Shown piece after piece: positions 41,336-50,283 of a DNA stretch of 64,000 nt. The translations under genes were made by a program, and so were the position numbers. The notes beneath the pieces were generated by a model. It saw only the letters and a list, made by a program, of their open reading frames with translations, was not told the origin of the DNA and did no database searches. The DNA is taken from NCBI RefSeq assembly GCF_009865135.1, contig NZ_WWGH01000001.1:3596001-3660000 (forward strand). The letters are read 5' to 3'. This stretch comes from Streptomyces sp. SID8374 (lineage in GTDB: Bacteria; Actinomycetota; Actinomycetes; Streptomycetales; Streptomycetaceae). Position 1 is the first letter of the stretch. The number at the start of each line of letters is the position of its first letter.

Positions 41336-42603
41336 GTTCGATCTCCTGGGGCTGGGAATGGGGCTGGGGCTGAGGGTTTGCGTACGGACCACTGCGTCAC
41401 CGGCATCGCCTGGCGCCAGCCCGTGAATCCGCCCACCGGGACCGCGTGCGCCACCGCGAGCCGGGTCAACTCACCGCCGTACGACCGGTATCGCTCGGCC
41501 AGCAGCGCCTCCGACTCCAGCGTCACCGTGTTCGCCACCAGCCGGCCACCCGGCCGCAGCGCCTCCCAGCACGCGTCCAGCAGGCCCGGTGCCGTCAGGC
41601 CGCCGCCGATGAACACCGCGTCCGGAGGCGGGAGTTCCGAAAGGGACGAAGGGGCCGGGCCCGTGACGACCTTCAGGCCCGGGACTCCCAGGCGGTCCGC
41701 GTTCCTCGCGATCCGGTCCGCCCTCGCCGGGTCCCTCTCCACGCTCACCGCCCGGCAGGAAGCGTGCGTACGCATCCACTCGATCGCGATCGAGCCGGAG
41801 CCGCCCCCCACGTCCCACAGCAGTTCCCCGGGCGCGGGCGCCAGCGCCCCGAGCGTGGCGGCCCTGATGTGGCGCTTGGTGAGCTGGCCGTCGTGTTCGT
41901 ACGCCTCGTCCGGCAGGCCCGGTACGGCGCCGAGCCGCAGCGCGTCCGCCGATGCCACGCAGTCGATGGCGATGACGTTCAGGCGGTCCCCGGGAGCGTG
42001 CGCCCAGCTCTCCGCGACGCCGTCCACGTACGCCTCCGCCTCGCTGCCCAGCTGTTCCAGCACCCGCATGCGGCTCGGGCCGAAGCCGTGCGCCGTGAGC
42101 AGGGCCGCCACCGTCGCGGGCGTCGAAGCGTCCGCGCTCAGGGCCAGCAGCCTCCGGCCCTCGTGGAGGGAGACGGCCAGGCGGGACACCGGACGGCCCA
42201 CCAGCGTCACGACCTCCGTGTCCTCCAAGGGCCAGCCGAGGCGCGCGCAGGCGTACGAGACCGAGGACGGGTGTGGCAGGACGTGCAGGCCCTCCGGGCC
42301 CAGCTCCTCCGCCAGCGCGCGCCCGATCCCGTAGAACATCGGGTCCCCGCTCGCCAGCACCGCGATCCGGCGCTCCCGGTGCTCGGCCAGCAGCCGGGGT
42401 ACGGCGGGGCGCAGCGGTGACGGCCACGCCACCCGTACGCCCGCGCACTCCGGCGGCAGCAGCTCCAGCTGACGCGCCCCGCCGATCAGCACCTCCGCCT
42501 CCCGCAGCGCCTCCCGCGCCCCGCCCGACAGGCCGGACCAGCCGTCCGCGCCGATCCCCACGACGGAGACGGGCGGCGGGGGCAGGGCTGGGGATGGGGA
42601 CAC
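41332..42603 (-). CDS. cobL: precorrin-6Y C5,15-methyltransferase (decarboxylating) CobL
   Basis: The 423-residue protein joins a CbiE-like tetrapyrrole methylase (VSVVGIGADGWSGL, LASGDPMFYGIGRAL, HPSSVSYACARLGWP) and a CbiT-like methyltransferase (LLWDVGGGSGSIAIEWMRTH). It methylates C5 and C15 and removes the acetate carboxylate at C12. GTG start. It is the first gene of the cobL-cobM operon. Confidence 0.93.
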   Translation of the reverse strand: MSPSPALPPPPVSVVGIGADGWSGLSGGAREALREAEVLIGGARQLELLPPECAGVRVAWPSPLRPAVPRLLAEHRERRIAVLASGDPMFYGIGRALAEELGPEGLHVLPHPSSVSYACARLGWPLEDTEVVTLVGRPVSRLAVSLHEGRRLLALSADASTPATVAALLTAHGFGPSRMRVLEQLGSEAEAYVDGVAESWAHAPGDRLNVIAIDCVASADALRLGAVPGLPDEAYEHDGQLTKRHIRAATLGALAPAPGELLWDVGGGSGSIAIEWMRTHASCRAVSVERDPARADRIARNADRLGVPGLKVVTGPAPSSLSELPPPDAVFIGGGLTAPGLLDACWEALRPGGRLVANTVTLESEALLAERYRSYGGELTRLAVAHAVPVGGFTGWRQAMPVTQWSVRKPSAPAPFPAPGDRT

Positions 42604-42849
42604 GGGCCGGGACCTCGTCGTGGGGAAGGGGCGGAAGGGACGCGCAACAAGCGGAAACGAGACGCAACGAGCGGAAACTGGACGCAGCCGAACCTTACTG
42701 AACGTCCCGTTCCGACCCCTCCAGCGGGTGAATCCCGAAAAGAACCGCGAAAGAACCGCGCGTCGTGTCGAGAACCCCGGCCCGGCCCCGACGTCCCCTG
42801 TGTAAGCGGAGAAGAGGGAACCGAGAGCTCGCTACAGGAGGCGACGGTC

Positions 42850-43257
42850 ATGAAGTATCTGGTGATGGTCCAGGGCAGCCAGAAGGACTACGAAGCGCAG
42901 GCCGGCAAGGGGTCGCCCGACAGTCCGGTCTGGGACGAGAAGGCCATGCAGGCGATGTTCGCCCACATGGGCAGCATCAACGACGACCTCGCCGAGTCGG
43001 GCGAGCTGGTGTGCGCGTACGGGCTCACGGAGCCCGCGCAGGGGCGGGCCGTGAGCGTCGACGCCGAGGGGCGGCCGGTGGTGTCGGACGGGCCGTACAG
43101 CGAGACGAAGGAGCTGCTCGCCGGGTTCTGGATCCTCGAATGCGAGAGCCTGGAGAGGGTGACCGAGATCGCCGCCCGCGTGACACGCTGTCCGCAGCCG
43201 GCCGGGGCGCCCGAGTACCCGGTGCTCATCCGGACCATCGGTGGCGGGATCGACTAG
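42850..43257 (+). CDS. YCII-related DGPF-domain protein
   Basis: The 135-residue protein has the YciI/DGPF fold: MKYLVMVQGSQKDYE, a central AYGLTEPAQGRAV and the name-giving VVSDGPYSETKELLAGFWIL. AGGAGG precedes the ATG. DGPF proteins are genetically linked to ECF42 sigma factors, one of which is encoded directly after the stop. Its role in that system is not established. Confidence 0.9.
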   Translation: MKYLVMVQGSQKDYEAQAGKGSPDSPVWDEKAMQAMFAHMGSINDDLAESGELVCAYGLTEPAQGRAVSVDAEGRPVVSDGPYSETKELLAGFWILECESLERVTEIAARVTRCPQPAGAPEYPVLIRTIGGGID

Positions 43258-43266
43258 GAGCAACCG

Positions 43267-44556
43267 CTGAAGGCGGACCGTACGAACGACGACCACGACA
43301 TCGAGGACCTGCTGCGCCGCCACGCGCCGCAGGTCCTCGGCGCGCTCGTCCGCCGGTACGGGCACTTCGACCCGGCCGAGGACGCCGTCCAGGAGGCCCT
43401 GATCGCGGCCGCCGGGCAGTGGCCCGAGGACGGGGTGCCGGAGAATCCGCGCGGCTGGCTGATCCGGGTCGCCTCCCGGCGCCTCACCGACCGGTTGCGC
43501 AGCGACGAGGCCCGTCGGCGGCGGGAGGAGACCGTGGCCGCCCTCACCCCGGCCGACGCGTTCGTCGCCCCGCCGCCCGGGGAAGGCCCCACCGGGCTGG
43601 GTGGCCGGGCGCCCTCCGAGGACGACACCCTCACCCTCCTCTTCCTCTGCTGCCACCCCGCCCTCTCCCCCGCCGCCCAGATCGCCCTCACCCTCCGCGC
43701 GGTCGGCGGGCTCACCACGGCGGAGATCGCCCGCGCCCACCTGGTGGAGGAGGCGACGATGGCGCAGCGGATCAGCCGGGCGAAGCGGGCGGTGCGGGGC
43801 GCGGAGTTCCGGGCGCCGGAGCCGGAGGACCGGGACCGGCGGCTCGCGGCCGTGCTCCAGGTCCTCTACCTGATCTTCAACGAGGGGTACACCGCCACCG
43901 CAGGACCCGAGCTGCACCGCACCGACCTGGCCCGCGAGGCGATCCGGCTCACCCGTGCCGTACGCCGGCTCCTCCCCCAGGAAGGGCGCGTGACCGGGCT
44001 GCTGGCGCTCATGGTCCTCACCGAGGCGCGTGCTCCGGCGCGCACCGGGCCCGACGGCGAGCTGATCCCCCTCGACGAACAGGACCGGGCCCTCTGGGAC
44101 CGTACGGCCATCGCCGAAGGCACCGCACTGGCCGAGGAGGCGCTCGCCCAGGGGCCCGCCGGGGACTACCAGCTCCAGGCCGCCATCGCCGCCCTGCACG
44201 ACGAGGCCGAGCGCGCCGAGGACACCGACTGGCCGCAGATCCTCGCCCTGTACGAGCTCCTTGTGCACCGCACCCCCGACCCCGCCGCCGCGCTGGGCCG
44301 GGCGGTCGCGGTGGCCATGGTGCACGGGCCGCGGGCGGGGCTGGCGGAGGTCGACGCGCTGGCGGGGGCGGGGGCTGGCGTAGGGGCAGGGGCGGGAGCG
44401 GGGCGCTATCGCCTTGATGCCGTACGCGCCCATCTCCTGGAGCGGGCGGGGGAGTTGGACGCCGCACGGGTCGCCTATCGCGCGGCCGCCGAGGGGACGC
44501 TGAGTGAGCCCGAGGCCCGCTACCTACGGGCGCGGGCGGACCGGCTGGTTCCGTAG
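43267..44556 (+). CDS. ECF42-type sigma factor with long C-terminal TPR-like domain, CTG start
   Basis: The 429-residue protein has sigma-2 (LLRRHAPQVLGALVRRYGHF, DAVQEALIAAAGQWP, NPRGWLIRVASRRLTDRLRS), sigma-4 (LTLLFLCCHPALSP, LTTAEIARAHLVEEATMAQR) and a 200-residue helical C-terminal domain with FNEGYTATAGPELHRTDLAR, the mark of the ECF42 group. The frame is the same as that of the DGPF gene and opens right after its stop. No ATG, GTG or TTG precedes sigma-2, whereas CTG at 43267 has GGAG six bases before it. A start at the first GTG would delete region 2. Confidence 0.88.
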   Translation: MKADRTNDDHDIEDLLRRHAPQVLGALVRRYGHFDPAEDAVQEALIAAAGQWPEDGVPENPRGWLIRVASRRLTDRLRSDEARRRREETVAALTPADAFVAPPPGEGPTGLGGRAPSEDDTLTLLFLCCHPALSPAAQIALTLRAVGGLTTAEIARAHLVEEATMAQRISRAKRAVRGAEFRAPEPEDRDRRLAAVLQVLYLIFNEGYTATAGPELHRTDLAREAIRLTRAVRRLLPQEGRVTGLLALMVLTEARAPARTGPDGELIPLDEQDRALWDRTAIAEGTALAEEALAQGPAGDYQLQAAIAALHDEAERAEDTDWPQILALYELLVHRTPDPAAALGRAVAVAMVHGPRAGLAEVDALAGAGAGVGAGAGAGRYRLDAVRAHLLERAGELDAARVAYRAAAEGTLSEPEARYLRARADRLVP

Positions 44557-44884
44557 CGCCCGCACACCGGCCGCTCCCTCAGCGCCCGGACGACAGCGGC
44601 CGCTCCCGTAGCGCCCGTACGACACCCGATGGCCCCGGGACGCCCTCGCACCGGCTCGTCCCGGAGCGCCCGCGCCCGATCACGTACGCCCACGTCACGC
44701 CCCTGAACACATGCGGCAACGCCACTCACCCGATCACGTACGGCAACACCCTCGCCCGATCACGTACGGCATCACGTACAGCGACATCACGAGCACGCAC
44801 GCGTACCCCCTTCAGCCGAAGCCCGCAGAGCCATCGGCGCGACTGGAGTCGCCGTCGGCGCCCGCCCTCGCGATCATCGGAAGT
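44557..44884. other. non-coding stretch with short tandem repeats
   Basis: About 330 bp without a convincing gene. The first part repeats AGCGCCCG, and the second repeats CCCGATCACGTACG three times before the HhH-GPD gene. The CACGTAC units could be regulator sites or merely recent duplications. Confidence 0.4.
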
Positions 44885-45571
44885 ATGACCAAGAGTGACA
44901 GCGGCAAGGACATCACCCTGCGGATCGCCCAGCAGCCGGCCGCGGACGAGCTCCTCGCCCGCAGCCCCCTCGCCGCCCTCGTCGGCATGCTGCTGGACCA
45001 ACAGGTCCCGATGGAGTGGGCGTTCACCGGCCCGTACACGCTGGCGGAGCGGATGGGCTCGGACGACCTCGACGCGGCGGAGATCGCCGCGTACGGCCCC
45101 GAGGCCTTCACCTCCCTCTTCACCACCAAACCGGCCCTCCACCGCTACCCCGGCTCCATGGCCCAGCGGGTCCAGCAGCTGTGCCAGTACCTGGTGGCGG
45201 AGTACGAGGGGGACGCGAGCGCGGTGTGGCGGGACGCGGGCACCGGGGAGGAGCTGCTGCGGCGGCTGAACGAGCTGCCGGGGTTCGGCACCCAGAAGGC
45301 CCAGATCTTCCTGGCGCTCCTCGGCAAGCAGTTCGGCGTACGTCCCCCGGGGTGGCGGGCGGCGGCGGGGGCGTACGGGGAGGACGGGTCGCGGCGGTCG
45401 GTGGCCGACATCACCGGGCCGGAGTCGCTGGCGGAGGTACGCGCGTACAAGCAGGAGGCCAAGGCCGCGGCCAAGGCGGCGAAAGCGAAGAAGGAAACGT
45501 CCAAGGCGGCGAAAACGGTCAAGGGAACGGCGAATACGGCGAAGTCGGCCAAGGGCTCTTCCCAGGGGTGA
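44885..45571 (+). CDS. HhH-GPD family base-excision-repair-like protein
   Basis: The 228-residue protein has an N-terminal LARSPLAALVGMLLDQQVPM core and a helix-hairpin-helix LNELPGFGTQKAQIFLALLG of the HhH-GPD superfamily. No clear catalytic Lys/Asp pair after the hairpin is evident, as in the small uncharacterised actinobacterial branch. The last 45 residues are a Lys/Ala-rich tail (KQEAKAAAKAAKAKKETSKA...) like the C-terminus of histone H1 or mycobacterial HupB, probably for unspecific DNA binding. It stands alone between repeat-rich spacers. Confidence 0.8.
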   Translation: MTKSDSGKDITLRIAQQPAADELLARSPLAALVGMLLDQQVPMEWAFTGPYTLAERMGSDDLDAAEIAAYGPEAFTSLFTTKPALHRYPGSMAQRVQQLCQYLVAEYEGDASAVWRDAGTGEELLRRLNELPGFGTQKAQIFLALLGKQFGVRPPGWRAAAGAYGEDGSRRSVADITGPESLAEVRAYKQEAKAAAKAAKAKKETSKAAKTVKGTANTAKSAKGSSQG

Positions 45572-45733
45572 CCGGAATGCACAGTCCAGCACGCAGCCGG
45601 ACAGAACACCCGGCGGAAACGATCAAAACCAGCCATAGCTGTTCCCAGGAGCCACCCCACTCGCTAGCTTTCGCAACAGCTTTCGCAGCACGTTCGTCCG
45701 TACGTCCGTCACGTCTCGACCGGAAGGACTCTT

Positions 45734-47296
45734 GTGCACGCAACACGTCGCAGAGCCATGGCAGTTGTGGCCGCCACCGCTCTGGCCGCACCGCTCCTCC
45801 TGGGCGCAGCCCCGAACCACGGGCATGGGCACGGGCCAGGCCATTCGAAGGGCCCCTCGAAGGAGGCGGTCAAGCTGTCCCGGGAGCTGGTGAAGAAGGC
45901 GTCCGCGCGTGACGCCTACCGCCATCTCCAGCAGTTCCAGGCGATAGCCGATTCGGCCGACGGTCACCGCGCGGCGGGATCGCTCGGCCACGATGCCTCG
46001 GCGGCGTACGTCTACCGGCAGCTCCAGCGTGCCGGGTACCAGGTCTCCTACGAGACCTTCCGCTTCCCCTACACGGAGACGCTGGCCGAAAAGCTCGCCG
46101 TGGTGTCGCCGACGCCCCGCGACGTGTCGATCAAGGCGATGACGTACACCCCGTCGACCAGGGTGGGCGGTCTGACGGCCGGGCTCGTCAACGTCCCCGT
46201 CGACGACACCTCCGGCTGCGAGGCGTCCGACTACGCCTCCGCCAACTTCACCGGCAAGATCGCGCTGATCAAGCGCGGCGGCTGCACCTTCGCCGAGAAG
46301 CAGGCGGCGGCAGCGGACGCCGGAGCGGCCGGGGCGGTCATCTACAACAACACCGAGGGCCTCCTGTCCGGCACGCTCGGCGACGCCGCGGCGGGCCGCA
46401 TCCCGACCGGCGGCGTCACCCAGGAGGAGGGCGAGAAGCTCGTCGCCGACCTGGCGGCCGGCGAGGTCACGGTCTCCTTCGAGGTCCGCCAGCTCCAGGA
46501 GGAGCGCACGACCCGCAACGTCATCGCGGAGACGCGCGGCGGCAAGGCAGCGAACACCGTGGTGCTCGGCGCCCACCTCGACTCCGTCACCGAGGGCCCC
46601 GGCATCAACGACAACGGCTCCGGCTCCGCCGGCCTCCTCGATGTCGCCCTGAAACTGGCCCAGTCGAAGAGCAAGCCCGCCAACAAGGTCCGGTTCGCCT
46701 GGTGGTCGGCCGAGGAGAACGGCCTGCTCGGCTCGGAGGCGTACGTCGCCGGGCTCTCCGAGAAGCAGCGCGGGCAGATCAAGCTCTACCTGAACTTCGA
46801 CATGATCGCCTCGCCCAACGGCGTCCAGTTCGTCTACGACGGCGACGACTCCGACGGCGTCGGCGCGGGCCCCGGCCCGGAGGGCTCCGCCCAGCTGGAG
46901 CGGGACATCAACAAGTTCCTCGACAGCAAGGGCAAGAAGCACGAGGGCACGGACTTCACCGGCCGCTCGGACTACGGGCCGTTCATCGAGGTGGGCGTCC
47001 CCTCCGGCGGTACGTTCACGGGCGCCGAGGGCATCAAGACGGCGGCCCAGGCCCGCGTCTACGGCGGGGAGGCGGGGGTCGCCTACGACGCGTGCTACCA
47101 CGCGGCCTGCGACAACCTCAGCAACATCGACATGCGGCACTTCGACGTCAACATCGACGTGATCGCCAACGCGGTCGGCACGTACGCCCACGACCTGCGC
47201 TCGCTGACCCGTCCGGTCACCCCGGCTCCCAGCACCGGCACGCCGGGCAGCGGCGGCGGCCTGCACGACGGCCACGGCCACGAGGTCACGGAGTAG
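45734..47296 (+). CDS. secreted M28-family aminopeptidase with PA domain
   Basis: The 520-residue protein has a signal peptide (RRRAMAVVAATALAAPLLLG), a protease-associated domain (KIALIKRGGCTFAEKQAAAA) and an M28 zinc peptidase domain with metal and catalytic residues in LGAHLDSV, GPGINDNGSGSAGLLD, WWSAEENGLLGS, FDMIASP and YHAACDNLSNID. It resembles the Streptomyces griseus aminopeptidase type. GTG start. The C-terminus is a Gly/His-rich tail ending VTE. The codons of that end are repeated several times after the stop. Confidence 0.9.
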   Translation: MHATRRRAMAVVAATALAAPLLLGAAPNHGHGHGPGHSKGPSKEAVKLSRELVKKASARDAYRHLQQFQAIADSADGHRAAGSLGHDASAAYVYRQLQRAGYQVSYETFRFPYTETLAEKLAVVSPTPRDVSIKAMTYTPSTRVGGLTAGLVNVPVDDTSGCEASDYASANFTGKIALIKRGGCTFAEKQAAAADAGAAGAVIYNNTEGLLSGTLGDAAAGRIPTGGVTQEEGEKLVADLAAGEVTVSFEVRQLQEERTTRNVIAETRGGKAANTVVLGAHLDSVTEGPGINDNGSGSAGLLDVALKLAQSKSKPANKVRFAWWSAEENGLLGSEAYVAGLSEKQRGQIKLYLNFDMIASPNGVQFVYDGDDSDGVGAGPGPEGSAQLERDINKFLDSKGKKHEGTDFTGRSDYGPFIEVGVPSGGTFTGAEGIKTAAQARVYGGEAGVAYDACYHAACDNLSNIDMRHFDVNIDVIANAVGTYAHDLRSLTRPVTPAPSTGTPGSGGGLHDGHGHEVTE

Positions 47297-47420
47297 GCCA
47301 GGTCGACCACGTGACGGAGTAGGGCCTACGTCATGGAGTAGGGCACGCGTCACGGAGTAGGACGACGTCGACCGCGTGACGGAGTAGGGCACGCGTGACG
47401 GAGTAGGGCACGCGTCATCA
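47285..47420 (+). repeat. six tandem copies of the gene's stop region
   Basis: Units of the form CGTGACGGAGTAGGGCACG (GTCACGGAGTAG encodes the V-T-E-stop end of the peptidase) are repeated about six times at 19-28 bp intervals, starting with the true stop. The copies are in no ORF. They look like recent replication slippage around the end of the gene and place several stop codons in a row. Confidence 0.7.
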
Positions 47421-47442
47421 GCCCGAAGAGGGTGGCACAGCG

Positions 47443-47474
47443 CGGCCCCGCGGGAGGGATCTCCTGCGGGGCCG
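47443..47474. terminator. terminator after the peptidase gene
   Basis: CGGCCCCGCGGGAG pairs with CTCCTGCGGGGCCG with one mismatch. It also ends the opposing CsbD-like gene. Confidence 0.7.
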
Positions 47475-47495
47475 TCGTACGCCGGGAACGGAACC

Positions 47496-47669
47496 TCAGT
47501 CGGTGAGGACGTCCTTGACCTTCTCCTTGGCCTGGCGGGCGTCGCCCTTGACCTGGTCCGCCCGGCCCTCGGCCGTCAGACGCTCATTGCCCACGGCACG
47601 CCCGGCCGCTTCCTTGACCTTGCCCTTGGCCTGCTCGGTCTTGGCCTGGGCCTTCTCATCAGCAGCCAT
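47496..47669 (-). CDS. CsbD-family stress protein
   Basis: The 57-residue hydrophilic protein (MAADEKAQAKTEQAKGKVKE, then AVGNERLTAEGRADQVKGD) is a typical CsbD-like member. Such proteins accumulate under general stress, often under SigB-type control; their molecular role is unknown. The Shine-Dalgarno is weak. Confidence 0.88.
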   Translation of the reverse strand: MAADEKAQAKTEQAKGKVKEAAGRAVGNERLTAEGRADQVKGDARQAKEKVKDVLTD

Positions 47670-47850
47670 GCCACTCACACCCTGACTTCTCGACAATGTC
47701 TCCCCCGCCGCCTGACCCGCTCCGTCCCGTTCAAACCCGCCGGAGCCCGTACCGGCACCGGACCGGCCGAGCGAGAGCGCCCCACCGGTGCGGCGAAACC
47801 TCAGCTCGGCGGCGCCCCCGGCGCGGGGGATCACAGACCGGTCGCGGGGG

Positions 47851-48205
47851 TCACAGACCGGTGATGTCCCGTGCCTTCTTCAGCGCGGAGCCGATCGAGT
47901 CCACAGCGGCACCGCGCCGCTTCGCCCGCGACGCGACGTCCGGCGGCACCAGCCGCTCGGCGGTCCGCACGGCATGGGCATCCGGGTCCCCGTAAACGGT
48001 CTGCGGGCTCTCTCCCCTGTCCGCGCAGTGCGTCGTGACCTCCTTGACCGCCCTGGAGCACCACGGCCCGGTCCACGCCCGGCTGCATGGCCAGCCGTAC
48101 CTGGAAGCGCGCCATCCACTTCTCGCGGGCCTTCTCCTCCGCCGCGTCCGTTGTCCGGTCCTTACTGGCCACGCGCCCTCCCGGGTGGTAGACGGCCTCC
48201 GACAC
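47851..48205 (-). pseudogene. frameshifted small gene (HAAS/DUF1048-like)
   Basis: The first half (ASKDRTTDAAEEKAREKWMA, RFQVRLAMQPGVDRAVVLQ) and the second half (AVKEVTTHCADRGESPQTVY, GDPDAHAVRTAERLVPP) lie in adjacent frames. Reading CAGGCGG instead of CAGGGCGG near 48050 joins them into one protein of about 118 residues. One extra G therefore breaks the gene, unless it is a sequencing error. The intact product would be a small cytoplasmic protein similar to the HAAS domain linked to PadR regulators. Confidence 0.6.
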
Positions 48206-48341
48206 CAGATCAGACGCGTGAACAACGGAAAGGGTTCACAGGCCCGGGGGGCAAGAGGGCAGGAGGACAGGAGGCAGGAAGCTTCGGGTACGAAGGGTTC
48301 CCTGGCTGCGCCCGGCACCCCTTGCCCGGTAGGCTTTCCGT

Positions 48342-48638
48342 GTGATCTTCAAGCGCATCGGAAATGGGAAGCCATACCCCGACCACGGCCGGGAAAGCAC
48401 CCGACAGTGGGCGGATGTCGCGCCGCGTCCGGTTCGCCTGGACCAGCTCGTGACCACCAAGGGCCAGCTGGACCTGGAGACCCTCCTCGCCGAGGACTCC
48501 ACGTTCTACGGGGACCTCTTCGCCCACGTCGTGAAGTGGCAGGGCGATCTGTACCTGGAGGACGGGCTGCACCGGGCGGTCCGCGCCGCGCTCCAGCAGC
48601 GCCAGGTGCTGCACGCACGCGTCCTCGACCTGGGCTGA
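48342..48638 (+). CDS. conserved small protein with ParB/Srx-like features
   Basis: The 98-residue protein (GTG start) contains VRLDQLVTTKGQLDLETLLA and WQGDLYLEDGLHRAVRAALQ. The DGxHR stretch recalls the ParB/sulfiredoxin fold. It is well kept among Streptomyces in my recollection but has no proven function. It lies beside the LytR_C gene, on the same strand but with a 160-bp gap. Confidence 0.7.
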   Translation: MIFKRIGNGKPYPDHGRESTRQWADVAPRPVRLDQLVTTKGQLDLETLLAEDSTFYGDLFAHVVKWQGDLYLEDGLHRAVRAALQQRQVLHARVLDLG

Positions 48639-48798
48639 CGCCGTCGCGTCCCCCGCGCACCCGTGCGTATCACCCTCATAACGACCGCTCCAGCGGTCGC
48701 ACGTGAATTCGGGCCTTTCGGGTGCTTTCGCGCTCATCCGGGTGCCATACGTTGATCATTTAGTACGCGGCATCACCGGGTCGCACTACGCTGCCTCC

Positions 48799-49449
48799 AT
48801 GAGCATGCTCACTCCCCCCGGCATGGGCGGAAAGTACCGCATCACGGGCGACACCTACCCCCGCATGCGCCGCCCCCGGAACCGCCGCAGGATCGTCCTA
48901 GCGGGCGTCTCGGCCGTGGTGGCCCTCGGCCTGGCCGGTTGGGGAACGCTCCAGCTCATCGACGTCTTCACCGGCGGCGACCAGAGCGCCAGCGCCGCCG
49001 GCCATCAGCGCGACTGCCCGACCCCGAAGCCCGTGGCCCCCGCCAAGGCGCTGCCGAAGCCGGCCGGGATCAAGGTCAACGTCTACAACGCGACGACCCG
49101 CAGCGGTCTCGCCAAGTCCGCCGCCGACGAGCTGAAGAAGCGCGGGTTCACCATCGGCGAGGTGGGGAACGCCCCGGAGGCGTACGACAAGAAGGTCCCC
49201 GGCCCCGGAGTGCTGCTCGGCGCCCCGACCGCGGCGGACGGCAGCTTCACCGTGCTCGGCACGCAGCTGCCGGGCACGGTGCAGAAGACCGACGGCCGCA
49301 AGACGGCGGAGGTCGACCTGATCCTCGGCGCGAAGTTCAAGGCGTTCAGCACCCCGGCCGAGGCGACCGCCGCCATGACGGCCCTCACGAAGCCGTCCCC
49401 GGCGCCGTCCGGCTCCTGCGCGCCGACTCCGACGACGAAGAGCGGCTGA
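48799..49449 (+). CDS. LytR C-terminal-domain membrane protein
   Basis: The 216-residue protein has a basic N-terminus (RMRRPRNRRR), one transmembrane helix (VLAGVSAVVALGLAGWGTLQL) and an extracellular LytR_C domain (KVNVYNATTRSGLAKSAADE, LKKRGFTIGEVGNAP, KTAEVDLILG). LytR_C domains accompany cell-wall glycopolymer transferases; the catalytic LytR-CpsA-Psr domain is absent here. The ATG lies after a 160-bp leader. Confidence 0.85.
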   Translation: MSMLTPPGMGGKYRITGDTYPRMRRPRNRRRIVLAGVSAVVALGLAGWGTLQLIDVFTGGDQSASAAGHQRDCPTPKPVAPAKALPKPAGIKVNVYNATTRSGLAKSAADELKKRGFTIGEVGNAPEAYDKKVPGPGVLLGAPTAADGSFTVLGTQLPGTVQKTDGRKTAEVDLILGAKFKAFSTPAEATAAMTALTKPSPAPSGSCAPTPTTKSG

Positions 49450-49477
49450 GCGCGGCACACGCAGCAGCGGACACACC

Positions 49478-49514
49478 GGTGCCCCTCCCGCAACGTACGC
49501 GCGGGAGGGGCACC
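49478..49514. terminator. bidirectional terminator between LytR_C gene and upp
   Basis: A 14-bp perfect stem GGTGCCCCTCCCGC / GCGGGAGGGGCACC serves both convergent genes. Confidence 0.8.
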
Positions 49515-49540
49515 GTCCTGCACTTCTCGTACGCGGGCGG

Positions 49541-50176
49541 CTACTCCGCCGTCCCGTACATCCGGTCTCCGGCGTCGCCGAGGCCCGGCACGATGTAGCC
49601 GTGCTCGTTGAGCCGCTCGTCGACGGAGGCGGTGACCACGGTGACAGGGGTGCCCGCCAGCTCGCGCTCCATCACCTCGACGCCCTCGGGCGCCGCGAGG
49701 AGGACGACCGCGGTGACGTCGTCGGCGCCGCGCTTGATCAGCTCGCGGATGGCGGCGACGAGGGTGCCGCCGGTGGCCAGCATCGGGTCGAGGACGTAGA
49801 CCTGGCGGCCGGAGAGGTCCTCGGGCATCCGGGTCGCGTACGTCTCCGCCTGGAGCGTCTCCTCGTTGCGGATCATGCCGAGGAAGCCCACTTCGGCGGT
49901 GGGCAGCAGCCGCACCATGCCGTCCAGCATGCCGAGACCGGCGCGCAGGATCGGGACGACGAGGGGCCGGGGGTGCGAGAGCTTGACGCCCGTCGTGGGG
50001 GTCACCGGGGTCTCGATGTCGACCTGCTCGGTACGCACATCCCGGGTGGCCTCGTAGGCGAGAAGGGTGACCAGCTCGTCGGCGAGGCGCCGGAAGGTCG
50101 GGGAGTCGGTGCGCTTGTCGCGCAGCGTGGTCAGTTTGTGCGCCACCAGCGGGTGGTCGACGACGTGGATCCGCAT
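49541..50176 (-). CDS. upp: uracil phosphoribosyltransferase
   Basis: The 211-residue enzyme converts uracil and PRPP to UMP. It has the PRPP loop [48 protein letters not shown] and the C-terminal [13 protein letters not shown]. It is full length. It is divergent from the small basic protein gene and belongs to the upp-tadA neighbourhood. Confidence 0.96.
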   Translation of the reverse strand: MRIHVVDHPLVAHKLTTLRDKRTDSPTFRRLADELVTLLAYEATRDVRTEQVDIETPVTPTTGVKLSHPRPLVVPILRAGLGMLDGMVRLLPTAEVGFLGMIRNEETLQAETYATRMPEDLSGRQVYVLDPMLATGGTLVAAIRELIKRGADDVTAVVLLAAPEGVEVMERELAGTPVTVVTASVDERLNEHGYIVPGLGDAGDRMYGTAE

Positions 50177-50283
50177 GCGTCAACAGTAACCGCGCCTTCC
50201 GCCACTCTGCGCTGGCATCAACCACCTGTTCGGGGGGAAGGTGGGGGCATACGGACCCAGCATTGGGGTGGTGTGTCGTGTCG

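Noticed and set aside
47285..47420. CRISPR array
   Set aside because: The units are adjacent, with no spacers of constant length, and derive from the gene end.
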